From Moniliella sp. 'wahieum' (taxonomy: Eukaryota; Basidiomycota; Moniliellomycetes; Moniliellales; Moniliellaceae): a stretch of DNA of 64,000 nucleotides. The DNA lies in assembly GCA_003971905.1 (NCBI GenBank), contig RSEE01000147.1, forward strand, positions 58,586 through 122,585, given 5' to 3'. The notes under the pieces are model-generated. The model was not told the DNA's origin. It did not search any database and saw nothing but the letters and a program-made list of their open reading frames with translations. Positions 46,610 through 56,787 of the stretch are shown here, in pieces; the stretch's first letter is position 1; every line of letters begins with the position of its first letter. Made by a program: the position numbers and the translations under genes.

Positions 46610-49024
46610 TCAAGCACATTCGCCGTCCCTTCGACGTCGCCCGCACTCAGCGCTCCCCCCGCCGCCCTTGCCCTCCGCCCCACCGCCCGCGCCTTCTCGG
46701 CCCACCAGGGGCAGTGCGATGAGCAGATGCGCCAGCGCCCGCGTGTCTTCATGGTCCAGCAGCGCCATCGCTGTATCCGTCCCAGCCATCCCCACACCCG
46801 CCCATCCATCTGTGCGTCAGCGTTGCCCGCCCCCAGTCCAACCAAATCAGAACGGATACGCACTAACTCGTCTTGCCCGGCGGCCCTGTCCCGCCCCCTG
46901 CGCCCAACGCCGTCTTGACCAGCGGAAACAACCGCTCCCCTACCACTTGCTTCTGGTCCGCCACCGAGCGCCGCGTCAGGTCGGACGGACAGCCACACCT
47001 TTTCCCCGCGTTCGCAGCCCGGATCCCAGCACCGCCCCTCTGCACATCCAGTAGATGCGCCTGCACCATCCCGTCCACCTCGATCGCTGGCAGACGCGCC
47101 AGCCCAGCCAGCCTCGTACTGCCCGCCTCGACGACCCGGTGAGGCAATCCCAACACATCCGCGACCCGCCGTTTCCGCCCCGCCTCCTTTCCCCGTCTTC
47201 GAGGAGGCATTGGAGCGGGAAGCACGCTGGGGAGGGGACGTGGAAGCGGAGGCAGAAGCGGAAGCAGCTGCCACGCCAGCGGCGGGAGTAGAAAGGGAGG
47301 AGGTCAAGTGCGACGGGGCGCGTGGCGCCGGTGCACCAAATGCCCAGGGCCGACGGGCTTCGATTCGGGTGAGCGTCTGATATAGTCGCTGGGCGAGAGA
47401 AGGACGACACGCCGTTCGTGCTTGGGAAGGAGGATGAGGGCCGAAACAGCGGCGTTGCATTGGGCCACTGAGCCAGAGGGAAAAGCAGTTTGACCTTGCT
47501 CAGTAGCATCTTGCGGTCGATGTGGACACGTACGTTCCCTTCGGTTCCGGTCTGCGGCGTTGGGGTTGGTACGGCAGGCGGCGGGAGAGCACGCACCCGT
47601 TCGGCCAGGTACTCTGCATCGGTCAGAGCGCGCAACAGGTTCGACCCTCTCAGCGCGGGCGCCAGAGACAAGGATGGAAGGCACATCAATCTCGGTCTTG
47701 TTAGCTACGTTGGGAAAGTCAGAATGCGCGAGAGAGCGCATGTTGCGCTCGAGAAGCGCCATCACCACTTCTTCCCGCACCAAAGGCGGAAGAAGATCGA
47801 GGTGAGCTTGGGTCAGAACGTCCTCGTCCTGTGCCATTCTCTGCCCATCGGTAGACGGTGCCCCTGCCGCGTCTGTCGGTGGCGCCCCTGCCTTGGTCGG
47901 GACCTGGCCATTGGTTGGTTGGGCACGGGGCTGGCGGCCTGAGCAGGAGGAGGGGAAGAGACTTCGAGCTGGCTGGCTCGGCCATCGCCTTACCCGTCGG
48001 TATAGTGTGGGGTGGAACTGGGGGGAACAAGTGGAGACAACGAGGACATTGGGTGCCGCCGTCTCCTGTTCTTCTCCATTGTGTACCGTCTTGGCCGCCG
48101 TTAAGAGATTGCCCCCGCGATGCAAGGAGGTCTCGATGCTGATCGATGGCACGTCTTCATCCTCATTGAGCGCAGGCAACGGCGGGGAGAGGTGGTGCTT
48201 GGGCTCGTGTGAGTGCTCCCTCGGTCCCAACAGCGGTGTGGGGGCCAAGGGGAGGTCTCGGGCACGGCATTGGCCGAGCCTGGGTCAATCACCAAGCGCG
48301 GGCCTAACCGTGGACTGGGACGGGACGAGGAAGTCGTTGAGCCTGCATCTGGTCCATGTTTCGTACCGATACGTCTCAATATGCAGCGCATGTCTCGCGG
48401 CCCATTGCGCCACCAAGTGTTTAGTCGCTCGGCCGCCGCAGGTGCATGGATTGTACCAACACGGCCTTTCTCCGTTCGTTGAACGCAGCGACACTTCCTT
48501 TTCTTCCGGTAGCGGCGGCAGCGCCATCTTGGCTTGCACTTTGCGTATGTCCAATCGTCGGACAGGCCCAGCAGGTCGCACAATGCCCCAAAGTTCCTCC
48601 GTCTTGCTCTCCAGCTCGGACGGGAGGGGGTACAAGATCCTTGTACACGCCGTCAGCCACTCGGTCGATTCCGACCCCGCTTTCGGTCGGCCAATCCCCC
48701 GGGGGCGGCGCCACACGCACGGGTCCCGGACCGCCAAGCGTAGCCAGTGCCAGCTCCGCCAGGTCCAGGCTGGGGAAATGCACTTGGGCCTCGCCGCCGA
48801 CGGGCGGAGGAAATCGAGCGAGCTGGGATGGCAAGAGGCAAACGCTCGCATCAGGCTTCCTTTGTCGCGTTCGGCGGGTAGACTTGCAAGCGCAATGACG
48901 CGACCGAGAGCGGGCGCCAGTCCGCTGGAACGTCCACTAACGATACCGCCTTCTTTGGCGCCCGAGGCGGGGTCCACTCCGCTGGCGCCGGAGACGGATG
49001 GGAGGTTTGCGGGTTGGTAAGCAT
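46610..49024 (-). CDS. Rrm4-like endosomal RNA-binding protein with MLLE domain
   Basis: In smut fungi Rrm4 rides on early endosomes and carries mRNAs along microtubules. From ATG 49024: MLTNPQTSHPS, then an RRM-like unit (VASLRLQVYPPNATKEALMR, then VHFPSLDLAELALATLGG), a second (SELESKTEELWGIVRPAGPV and VAAFNERRKAVLVQSMHL), an acidic linker, an MLLE-like helix pair (AHLDLLPPLVREEVVMALLE, about 47813-47750; SDFPNVANKTEIDVPSILVS) and a C-terminal MLLE (QKQVVGERLFPLV at about 46967, LLDHEDTRALAHLLI at about 46765). The last motif closely resembles Rrm4's terminal MLLE, and the unusual first RRM matches better than poly(A)-binding protein. I cannot see a third RRM where Rrm4 has one. At least eight frame changes are needed (for example 48860, 48590, 48460, 48250, 47680, 47450). 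MLLE domains bind PAM2 peptides such as that of Upa1. The end is approximate. Confidence 0.62.
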
Positions 49025-51195
49025 GGTTGGTGCACAGCAGGGTGGGACGCAGCCGGCAAGCAAAAAGAGAAGAGAGGAGTGACTAGTCGCAATAGACCCA
49101 GAGGAGGGGGAGGGATCCGTCCCGGATTCCCAGCAAGCAGCACCAATGATGATCGATCGCGCTCTGATGGCGCCCGCGAGGGGGCTTCCCACGAATGGCC
49201 GTCTCACATCCAAACCCCTGCCCCGCGGGCGGCACCGCCAGTAAAAAAAAGGCTATAATATGATCGCGCATCAGCAGGGGGCGCTTGGCGCAATGGTCTC
49301 CTCCGCCGCGCGCGCAATGGGAACTAGGGGATCGGGGCGGGAGGGAGGGAAAGAGTATGTTGAAGGTTGCCAGGATGGGATAGTGTGTTGCTCAAGAATC
49401 TGCCAAGAAAAGGTAACCACAATGATACTAAACGTTAAACGCTACCGACGGTGTTTTGTCGTCTTGGGAAAGGACTTGTGGAGATACGGCAGAATTATCA
49501 GCGTCATATTGATGACGTGGGCGTTATAACAGCGATAGTAAGGATAGCCTTGCGCCAGTAATGAGACCCATTATCTGCTCATTGAGCTTTACTACCATCA
49601 TTTATCTCTTTCCGCAGATTGCATGGAAGTCATTGCCGTTCAATGTCCCCTCGTCGGCAAAGTATAGGAGCTGATGGGACGTTTCTATGCACATATATGG
49701 TCCAAAAGTGTGTTCTTCTCATTTCTCCCCATATTCCCTGTCCCCTTCAGCTACATAACCATCAAGGGGGGCACGGGAAAAGGAATGGCTTCAAAACTCC
49801 GATCCTGGAATTCTATTATGGATCGCTTCTTTTCCTGGCCAAGCTTGTCCGCTGAAGAACCAACCATGAGTTTGTTGATACACGCATGCTTTCCAAAACC
49901 ACATGAATACGACTCTCACTTCCCTTAACATATCTATCCGGAACATTGTTACCAGCGTTTCGATTAGCTATGTTGGATGTCATCTGGCGCTCTGCAATAA
50001 GGAAAAGAGAGTGATCCTTTGGGGATATGGGTTTATGATAGCGGGGCCCTGCCCGACAGAGTATTGTTGTCCTGGGGGATCGATGAAGATCCTCGCACTC
50101 GGTGGGTCTATTAGGGAAGTGGACCCACCCAGGCGAAGTCAGTCCGCCTTCCATCTCTCTCCAGCGTGTTCCCTCAGGCCATAGAAAACCTGCTATTGCA
50201 ACCCCTGGTATCCTCCGGCCGGATACTCCCTTCAGAACACATCCTACCTTCTGAATATGAGTACGTGAGCCGAGTCTGCCCCCCGGAGAGGTGGGTGTGG
50301 ACTTCGGAGGTGATCCGACGGGGTAGGTATGCGAGCCGTAACGAAAGCGAAAGCGGGAAGAAGAGACGGAATACCAACAGCGCCTGGGACTGAATTGAGC
50401 AGGAGCAGGCCAGAAGGCAGTTAAGGTTGAATGACACTTCTTACATGTTACCGTCGATAGGGACGGTGGACGGATTGATCATGCAGATAATGGATCAGCC
50501 CAAAGACGGGAAAAAGGAGGTTGCGATCGTTGTAACGCGTTGTCTGCACTGCTTTTTCGACGGGGAGAGGGTGCAGAGGACCCGATTGGGGTGAGGCAAG
50601 GAGCAGGGCGCAGAAGAATACGACAGGGGGTTCGTGGAGACAAATACATGTCGAGCTCACCCTGCTACTGGCGCAAACACAGGCGGCGGGATGCGCAGGA
50701 GGATGCGCCGCCTGTCGCGGAGGGCGTTGGGCCGGCGTCTCCACGGAGCAGCAGGAGCACAGAGGGAGTGGTGGGCCTGAATCCAGCACAAAGTGGTGGG
50801 TTGCTTGGACTGCGTCTGCACGAACGCCCAGGGCCTGCGTGGAAGCCCAGCGCAGATCCCCTGCGGTTGCTTCTTCGTTCAAGGGGATCCAAGCCCAAAA
50901 AGGTACCCGTGGGGATCGTCGATACGTGAGTGTGCCGGTGGGCCACCCGAGGCACACTGGCGCGGCACACTGGATGGTGCGTGTGTCCGTGCGCAGTGCG
51001 GCACACTGCCCCTCTGCCTCCCCCCTGGCTGCGGAGACGTGCGTCGGCCGCCCAGATCGGGCACGGGGTCAGAGCAGCCGAGGGGGCGAGGGCGACCGAC
51101 GGCTCTTAAGGCTTAAGCTCCCCGTCCTCGCCCACTCCTCCCTCCTCCGCTCCCGCGCTGTTGCCCTCCCCCCCACCGCCGTTCCAGCCCCCCTC
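49025..51195. other. Long region without a recognised gene, lower GC
   Basis: From about 49380 to 50250 the sequence is visibly less GC-rich than both flanks and lacks the dispersed TTGAA/ATGCATG words common elsewhere. Short frames on both strands (up to about 170 codons near 50448-50957, minus, ending YNDRNLLFPVFGLIHYLHD) match nothing I know. The right end (51000-51195) is CT-rich and probably the leader of the next gene. Confidence 0.45.
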
Positions 51196-53334
51196 ATGAG
51201 CTTCTTCGACAGTTCGAGCGCGCCAAGGAGAAGGCGCAGCAGGCGGCGCAGCAGTACGGCTTTGCCGCTCCCAGCCAGCAGCCGCCGCCGCCGCAGCAGC
51301 AGCAGCATCACAGCAGCAGGCCAACCCGGCGCCCCCGGCGCCGCCCTCCGCCCCCGCCGCGTCCGTACCAGCAAAACGCCCAGCACAACAACCTCGGCTC
51401 GCTGGCCGCTGGCACGTACTCCACCAACTTCCCCCACCTGATCGCCAGGGGTTGGCCCAGTTCGATCCGCTCTCAACCTCAACCGGCCGTTCTTCGTGTA
51501 CAACAGCGCGCTCAAGGGCGTCGACATTGATTACGAGCGGGTTCCGCGAGTGTCATTCGCTGGCCAAAGCCTCGTACGAGCTCGGCCAATCCACAATGCT
51601 GCCTCTCGCTTCGATGGTGTGGGTGACGAAGTGCTGGTGGACGTTCTGGATCGCTTGGCGTTCACCTCGGCGTTGCAGGGCGACCTGTACCAGGCCCATG
51701 TGAAGACGCTCGAAGATGCTCGCAAAACCCAGAAGCACGCCATTGCCAAAGCCGCTCGAGTCGGATGACATTCTGCATGCCCGCCAGCGGCGGACCAACC
51801 TCGCTCGCCAGCTCAACGAGCTTGGGCCCGAAGCCTCCTCCCGCCCCACTTCGCCTCAGGCGCAGCGCTTCAACGAGATCAAGACCGAGTTACAGAAGCT
51901 CGAGAGCGAAGCGGCTGCCAAGGAAGTGGCCGCAGTTATGGCAAGCGTGCCGTTCTGCGCACCAACTGGCTGGCCCAAACCGATGCGCTGATTGAGCTGG
52001 GTGAAAAGCTGGCTCTGTTGGGACGGTACCAGAAACTGGTGGTGCAGCAGATTCCTATCGGACCCGAGGGGGAGCACTCGGACCCGCTCCTGTTCCCCGC
52101 AGACCGGACACCGAAGGACCGGACCAAGACACCCGCCTGGTCTGGCGCGGTGCGCGTGGCCGAGATCCGCTCGGCCATCAAGCCAGCGTTGGATCAGCTG
52201 CAGGTCGACACCACCACTCTTCCCCACGTCCCCTCGGGCTGCCTTAACGCGCCCCGGCGCGCATCGAATCCACCCCTTCCTCTGCTACTGCCGCTACCAG
52301 CGACACAACTACGCTCAGCAACCCCCAATCCGCCTCGTTTGGCGTAATCATGCTGCCGAATTGAGTGCCGCTTCGGCTGTGGCGGGCGCTGGCGTTGCGG
52401 CTGGGACGGCAACTGGACCTGGAACTGGACCTGGAACTGGGGTCGGGGTCGGGCGCCCACGGGCCCCACCTCCCCGGCTGGCCCACCGCAGTCTCCCCCC
52501 CAACCTAACCTAGGTTCCCCGGCCCAGGGCTACCGTCGCAAGGCTACCCGCCCCAGTCGACCCCGTCGCAAGGCTACCAGCCCCAGTCGACCCCTTCGCA
52601 AGGTTACCAGCCCCAGTCGACCCCTTCGCAAGGTTACCAGCCCCAGTCGACTCCGTCGCAAGGCTACCCTTCGCAGTCCACTCCGCGCTCAGGGCTACCC
52701 TTCGCAATCGACTCCGTCGCAAGGCTACCAGCCGCAGTCGACCCCGGTTTCTGCGCAGGGGTATGGAGGCCCGCAGCAGAACGCTCCTACTTCTGCCCCA
52801 CCTCACCAGTCGGTTGACAATGAGTTCGCTACTCGTCTGAATCTGGCCCCCACTCCGGCGGTCACGTCCCCTGCTCCGGGCGGCTACCCCCGCTACTGCT
52901 CCCACTCAGCAGGGTCAGGCCGCCGGGGCTGCCCCCACGCCGACGGTGGCGGAAACGGGGGCGCCTGTCGTCGGGCCTGGGGGACCGACGAGCGGTTCCC
53001 CGGCCAGCCGGCCCCGACCTCGGCTCCTTCGGGTACGGCACGTCTGGGTACGGCGCGTCGGGTTACGGTGCTGCTTCCACCGCGTCGGCTCCGGCGACAG
53101 GATACGGTGCGCCGGCCGCTTCGACGGGCGCTTCGGCGGGTGGAGCGCTGTATGGCTCGGCGGCCGCGCCACAGGACGTGGAGGCGCTTCGTCGACAAGC
53201 TGAAATTGACGCGAAAGAGCGCGAGCGGCAGCAAGATGCGGCGGTGGCCGCTGCCCAGGGCGAGGGGGCGTACTCCTCTGGCGCCCGGGTCCCAGCGCGT
53301 CGGGCGCTGGCGCGCCGCTCCGTACTCGGCGTAA
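51196..53334 (+). CDS. BAR/PIL1-like membrane-scaffold protein with QGY-repeat tail
   Basis: The N-terminus reads MSFFDQFERAKEKAQQAAQQ in joined frames, then Gln/Pro-rich residues and FFVYNSALKGVDIDYERVPR. A long helical region follows (VLVDVLDRLAFTSALQGDLY, QAHVKTLEDARKTQKHAI, then RRTNLARQLNELG, RFNEIKTELQKLESEAAAKE and DALIELGEKLALLGRYQKLV). The LIELGEKLALLGRY segment and preceding heptads resemble the PIL1/LSP1 BAR domain of eisosomes, but GDLYQAH suggests a different BAR subfamily. The tail holds about seven copies of a decapeptide like QGYQPQSTPS (30-base period, about 52537-52752), then YG/SGA-rich sequence and a final helix VEALRRQAEIDAKERERQQD. At least six frame changes are needed. 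The end is approximate. Membrane-curving helical scaffold is likely; the exact family is not. Confidence 0.5.
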
Positions 53335-53659
53335 GTGAAGCGAGCACCGCAACAAGCGGCGGGTCTCGGTTGCGTTGGTGTCTGGCCGGCTATGAATGGA
53401 CGCGATTCAATAGGAAGCCGCTGTGTAGTTTGTGTAGTTCGTGTAGGGCGGTGGTCGCCAGGGGGAGGGACATGTGTTGAATGTGTTGAATGTTGAAATG
53501 TGAAATGCGGAAGGCGGGCATGGGCGCGGTGTGGTGGGGCGCTTGGGTTGAAATTGCAACGTAAGAAGCTGATCCGCAGGGGATGGGCTGAGACATGCGC
53601 AGCCCATCACATTCAGATCGTTAGCCCACCGCAGCCACCACCACACCACCACCACCACC
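53335..53659. other. Short intergenic region upstream of the tyrosine phosphatase
   Basis: GTGTAGTTTGTGTAGTTCGTGTAG (about 53421-53446) and TGTTGAATGTGTTGAATGTTGAAATG (about 53473-53500) tandem words are present, followed by a CCACCACCACCA leader ending at the ATG. No gene is seen. Confidence 0.5.
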
Positions 53660-54676
53660 ATGGGTGCACCCCTCGGCCGGGAGACGCCCACGTTCGAGCA
53701 GCAGTTCCGCATGCTCGATCAGATCGACAGCCAGCGCATGGCCAACGCCGATCCCGCGTTTAGCACCCACGCCGCTCAGGTGGCCACCGCAGGGGGCCTG
53801 AACCGGGGGTCGACGCGTTTGGGTACGACCACGCGCTCGTCCAGCCCCCCAAGGAGGCTACCTTAATGCCACCCGCATTCCGCCCATCCCAGGTGCCACG
53901 CGGAGCAAGCAAGTGTATGTGGCCAGCCAAGCCCCTCCCATGGACATTCACCACATTTGTCAATAGCCTGGTGCAGGATCGCACAAGCTCCTCATCAACT
54001 TAACTCAAGCGTCGAAAATGGAGTTGTCAAGGCGGACGACTACTGGCCTACCAAGGGCGCAGCACTTCGGACAGACGCGTGGACGGTAACGGTGGAAGCC
54101 GTTACTCAACCGTCTGTTCCTGGGTGGGAGGTGACCCAACGGCGGCTCCGTTTCACCCCTCGGCGAGCCACCGGCCAGCCGCCGTACGAACTGACACAGT
54201 TGCATGTCACTTCCTGGCCCGACTTGGGTGCGGCAGAAGCAGACCGCTACCTCCGTCTCCTCACCTTTATCCGCGCCTTGCACCCCACCCTGCTCTCGTC
54301 CCACGACCAAGCCCAGCCACCCCCAATCTGGATCCACTGTTCTGCCGGCCTGGGACGAACGGGAACGGTGATTGCGGGCTTGTTGGCCCTCGACACCTTT
54401 ACCGGCGGCTACTCGCCCGCCGAGGCTCGCGCCCTAGCCCCCCATCACGCCTTGTCCATCATCATGTACCTGCGCACATTGCGCCCGAGGATGGTCCAGG
54501 GCCTGCCTCAGGCTACCATGATTGTCCAGCTCATCGAGAACATCTGCGCCGCCCACCATCTTAAGCTCACCATTAATTGCATTACCACCAACTCTCCTCG
54601 ATGCTCTCGCGTAGCAGCTGCCATGCAATCCGTACCGTACCGTACCTTCTCACCAATTGGCTCAGGTAGATCATAA
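53660..54676 (+). CDS. Classical protein tyrosine phosphatase
   Basis: It hydrolyses phosphotyrosine. Visible: N-terminal helices (TFEQQFRMLDQIDSQRMANA), an Asn-Arg-Gly region, LNATRIPPIPGATRSKQVYV-like substrate-loop sequence in joined frames, LVQDRT, VVKADDYWPTKG, TQLHVTSWPDLGA with the WPD-loop Asp (about 54217), and the P-loop signature HCSAGLGRTG with the catalytic Cys and Arg (about 54334-54363), then the downstream helix VIAGLLALDTF and a Q-loop-like region (LPQATMIVQLIENI). The CACCACCATGGG context supports ATG 53660. Frame changes are needed near 53805, 53868, 53935 and 54005; from 54010 to the stop at 54674-54676 the frame is clean. The short catalytic-only build recalls yeast Ptp1 and S. 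pombe Pyp-type enzymes. Confidence 0.86.
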
Positions 54677-55693
54677 CGTGCAAGAACAGGGCAAGGGGGG
54701 GAACGGACTAGGCGCACCGATGAGAGGGAAGCCGCGCGAGGACGACCCCGCCTCACCACATTCCCTCGCTGCCCCGATCCATAGGCAAGAGACCACACTG
54801 TGCGCACAGACCTCGCGCACGACTGGAGGTCCACAACCCACGCCTGCATCCCCCAACTTACAACCCACAAACCAAAACCAAAACCCACATGGCGCACTTA
54901 CCCTGCACCGTTCATCAAGCCCCGACCATCTTGCTGCACCAGCGGGGGCGGGGTTACCTTCATGGCAACACCGTCATTCACCACCTCATGCCGGCTTCCT
55001 CGATATCTTTACACTGGCCCGTAAGACGAAGGAGCAGGGACGAGCCGTGGTCCTCTTTCTCTTCCCCTCGCGGGATGAGAAGATGTTTAAGCGCACACGG
55101 TTTGGTAAAAGTGGGCTCGTATGCACCTACATAAGATGTGTGTGCGCACCCCATCTCGTCCCCTTCTCTGCGGCTGCATCCTGCCTGCTCACGAGCACAC
55201 TCTGCGCTCCACGCGGATCGCGTAGTGCACGTAACCTTGTTCCCCCTTCAGGGCCTCATTGCGACGGTAGCCCTCTCTCGGCAACCAGTGCGTCACAGAT
55301 GGCTGTTTCTGTGCCCCGGCGTGGCAAGCACACACGGCATGGCGGCGTGCCAGTGCAATTTCAATTCCTGTCGAGTCATGACATGCATGATGCATGGTGA
55401 ACGATGTGTGATCAATGACGCAATGACGTTGTCCCAGGCTCGCTATGCCTTACGACCGAAGCGGCTCGGAGGTAAGACGGACGGTCGGGGAGCTCCGCCG
55501 ATTTTATTGCGCCCTGTCAGCACAGCGCCAGTGTAACTCATGCGCTGCACTAGGGTTGTCGCGCGGCGCTTGGTCCCCGCCGTCCGGTGTGCCAAGGCGC
55601 TGGCGGGCTGGGAGGGGGCGGGCGCCTTTTGAAGCGCAGTGGTTCGTCGCGTTTTGCCACCCCCACCACCACCGGTTTCGTTGTCTGTTCACC
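54677..55693. other. Intergenic region upstream of the uL16 gene
   Basis: A stretch at about 54889-55120 shows weak protein-like sense (ATG in good context; a GRAVVLFLFPSRDE piece faintly like a peroxiredoxin start) but no catalytic motif follows. ACATGCATGATGCATGG words lie at about 55380-55397. The 150 bases before 55694 should hold the ribosomal-protein promoter. Confidence 0.4.
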
Positions 55694-56356
55694 ATGGGTC
55701 GTCGTCCTGCGCGTTGCTACCGCTACTGCAAGAACAAGCCCTACCCCAAGTCGCGCTACAACCGTGGTGTGCCCGAGCCCAAGATCCGCATCTTTGACTT
55801 GGGCCGCAAGCGTGCGTCGGTGGATGACTTCCCCTTCTGCGCGCACATGGTGTGCGACGAGCACCAGCAGATCACCTCGGAGGCGCTCGAGGCTGCGCGT
55901 ATCTGCGCCAACAAGTACATGGTCAAGACGGCCGGCAAGGATGCGTTCCACATGCGCATCCGTGTGCACCCCTTCCACGTGATCCGTATCAACAAGATGC
56001 TCTCGTGCGCCGGCGCTGACCGTCTGCAGACGGGTATGCGTGGTGCCTGGGGCAAGCCCTACGACACGGTCGCCCGTGTCGACATTGGCCAGGTGCTGAT
56101 CTCGATCCGCTGCAAGGACAGCAACAAGGCTGCTGTGCTCGAGGCGCTGCGTCGCTCGCGGTACAAGTTCGCCGGTCGCCAGAAGATCATTGTGTCCAAG
56201 AAGTGGGGCTTTACCCAGTTGGACCGCACTCAGTTCACCCAGGCCTTGGCTGAGAACCGGATCATCAAGGACGGTTGCTACCTCCAGTTTGTCAACAACC
56301 ACGGCCCGCTCGTTCAGAACCTCAAGCTCCACCAGCGTGCTGCTGCGCAGCAGTAA
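55694..56356 (+). CDS. RPL10: 60S ribosomal protein uL16 (Rpl10)
   Basis: uL16 joins the 60S subunit late, in the cytoplasm, near the P-site, and its loading releases export factors. The frame is complete and unbroken, 220 codons: [58 protein letters not shown], the P-site loop region [35 protein letters not shown] and a short tail [10 protein letters not shown]. Length fits the eukaryotic family (about 215-221). The ACCATGG context supports the start. No intron lies in the coding part, unusual only in that many fungal ribosomal-protein genes have one near the start; a leader intron cannot be excluded. Its integrity shows that frame breaks do not affect every gene here. Confidence 0.97.
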   Translation: MGRRPARCYRYCKNKPYPKSRYNRGVPEPKIRIFDLGRKRASVDDFPFCAHMVCDEHQQITSEALEAARICANKYMVKTAGKDAFHMRIRVHPFHVIRINKMLSCAGADRLQTGMRGAWGKPYDTVARVDIGQVLISIRCKDSNKAAVLEALRRSRYKFAGRQKIIVSKKWGFTQLDRTQFTQALAENRIIKDGCYLQFVNNHGPLVQNLKLHQRAAAQQ

Positions 56357-56787
56357 CCTCGTCGTTGTTTGATGCTTGTTCCTTCTTTGTTTCTTTTGAG
56401 GTTATGGATTGTTTCCGTCGCCGTTTCAGCCGAAGGCCCATTACATTCCTCTCCACATTTGTCCTGGTTCGTGAGTGCAAGTGGTTGTTGTAGTTGTCAG
56501 TTTGTCCAAAGTCGGCACGTTGAGAGCGAGCTAAGCCTGATGCCGGTGAGGAACAGGAATGGGTGCATTGTCTAAGGGAACCATCTCTGTATATACAGGA
56601 GTGGCCCAGGTGTAACTGTCTACCTAATCACTAGTCGCTGCTGTCCGCGCCGTTGACGGCGTCAGAGTGTTTGAGCAGACTATGCTGATGGACAAGACCG
56701 ATACCGAGGTGATAGAGAGGCATCGCTGAGGCAGGGGACCCCATGCCAGGCCCAAGAGCACTAGGTGGAGAAATCTAAGGAACAGGT
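56357..56787. other. Short intergenic region between convergent genes
   Basis: The 3' flanks of RPL10 and the RhoGEF gene. Moderately AT-rich; no gene, RNA or clear repeat is seen. Confidence 0.5.

Noticed and set aside
46610-49024. Assignment as poly(A)-binding protein Pab1
   Set aside because: An MLLE is present, but the four highly conserved Pab1 RRMs are absent and the N-terminal RRM resembles Rrm4.
54889-55120. Possible peroxiredoxin (PrxQ/Dot5-like) fragment
   Set aside because: Only a VVLFLFP-like strand resembles the family; the catalytic PGCT motif and the remaining fold are absent.
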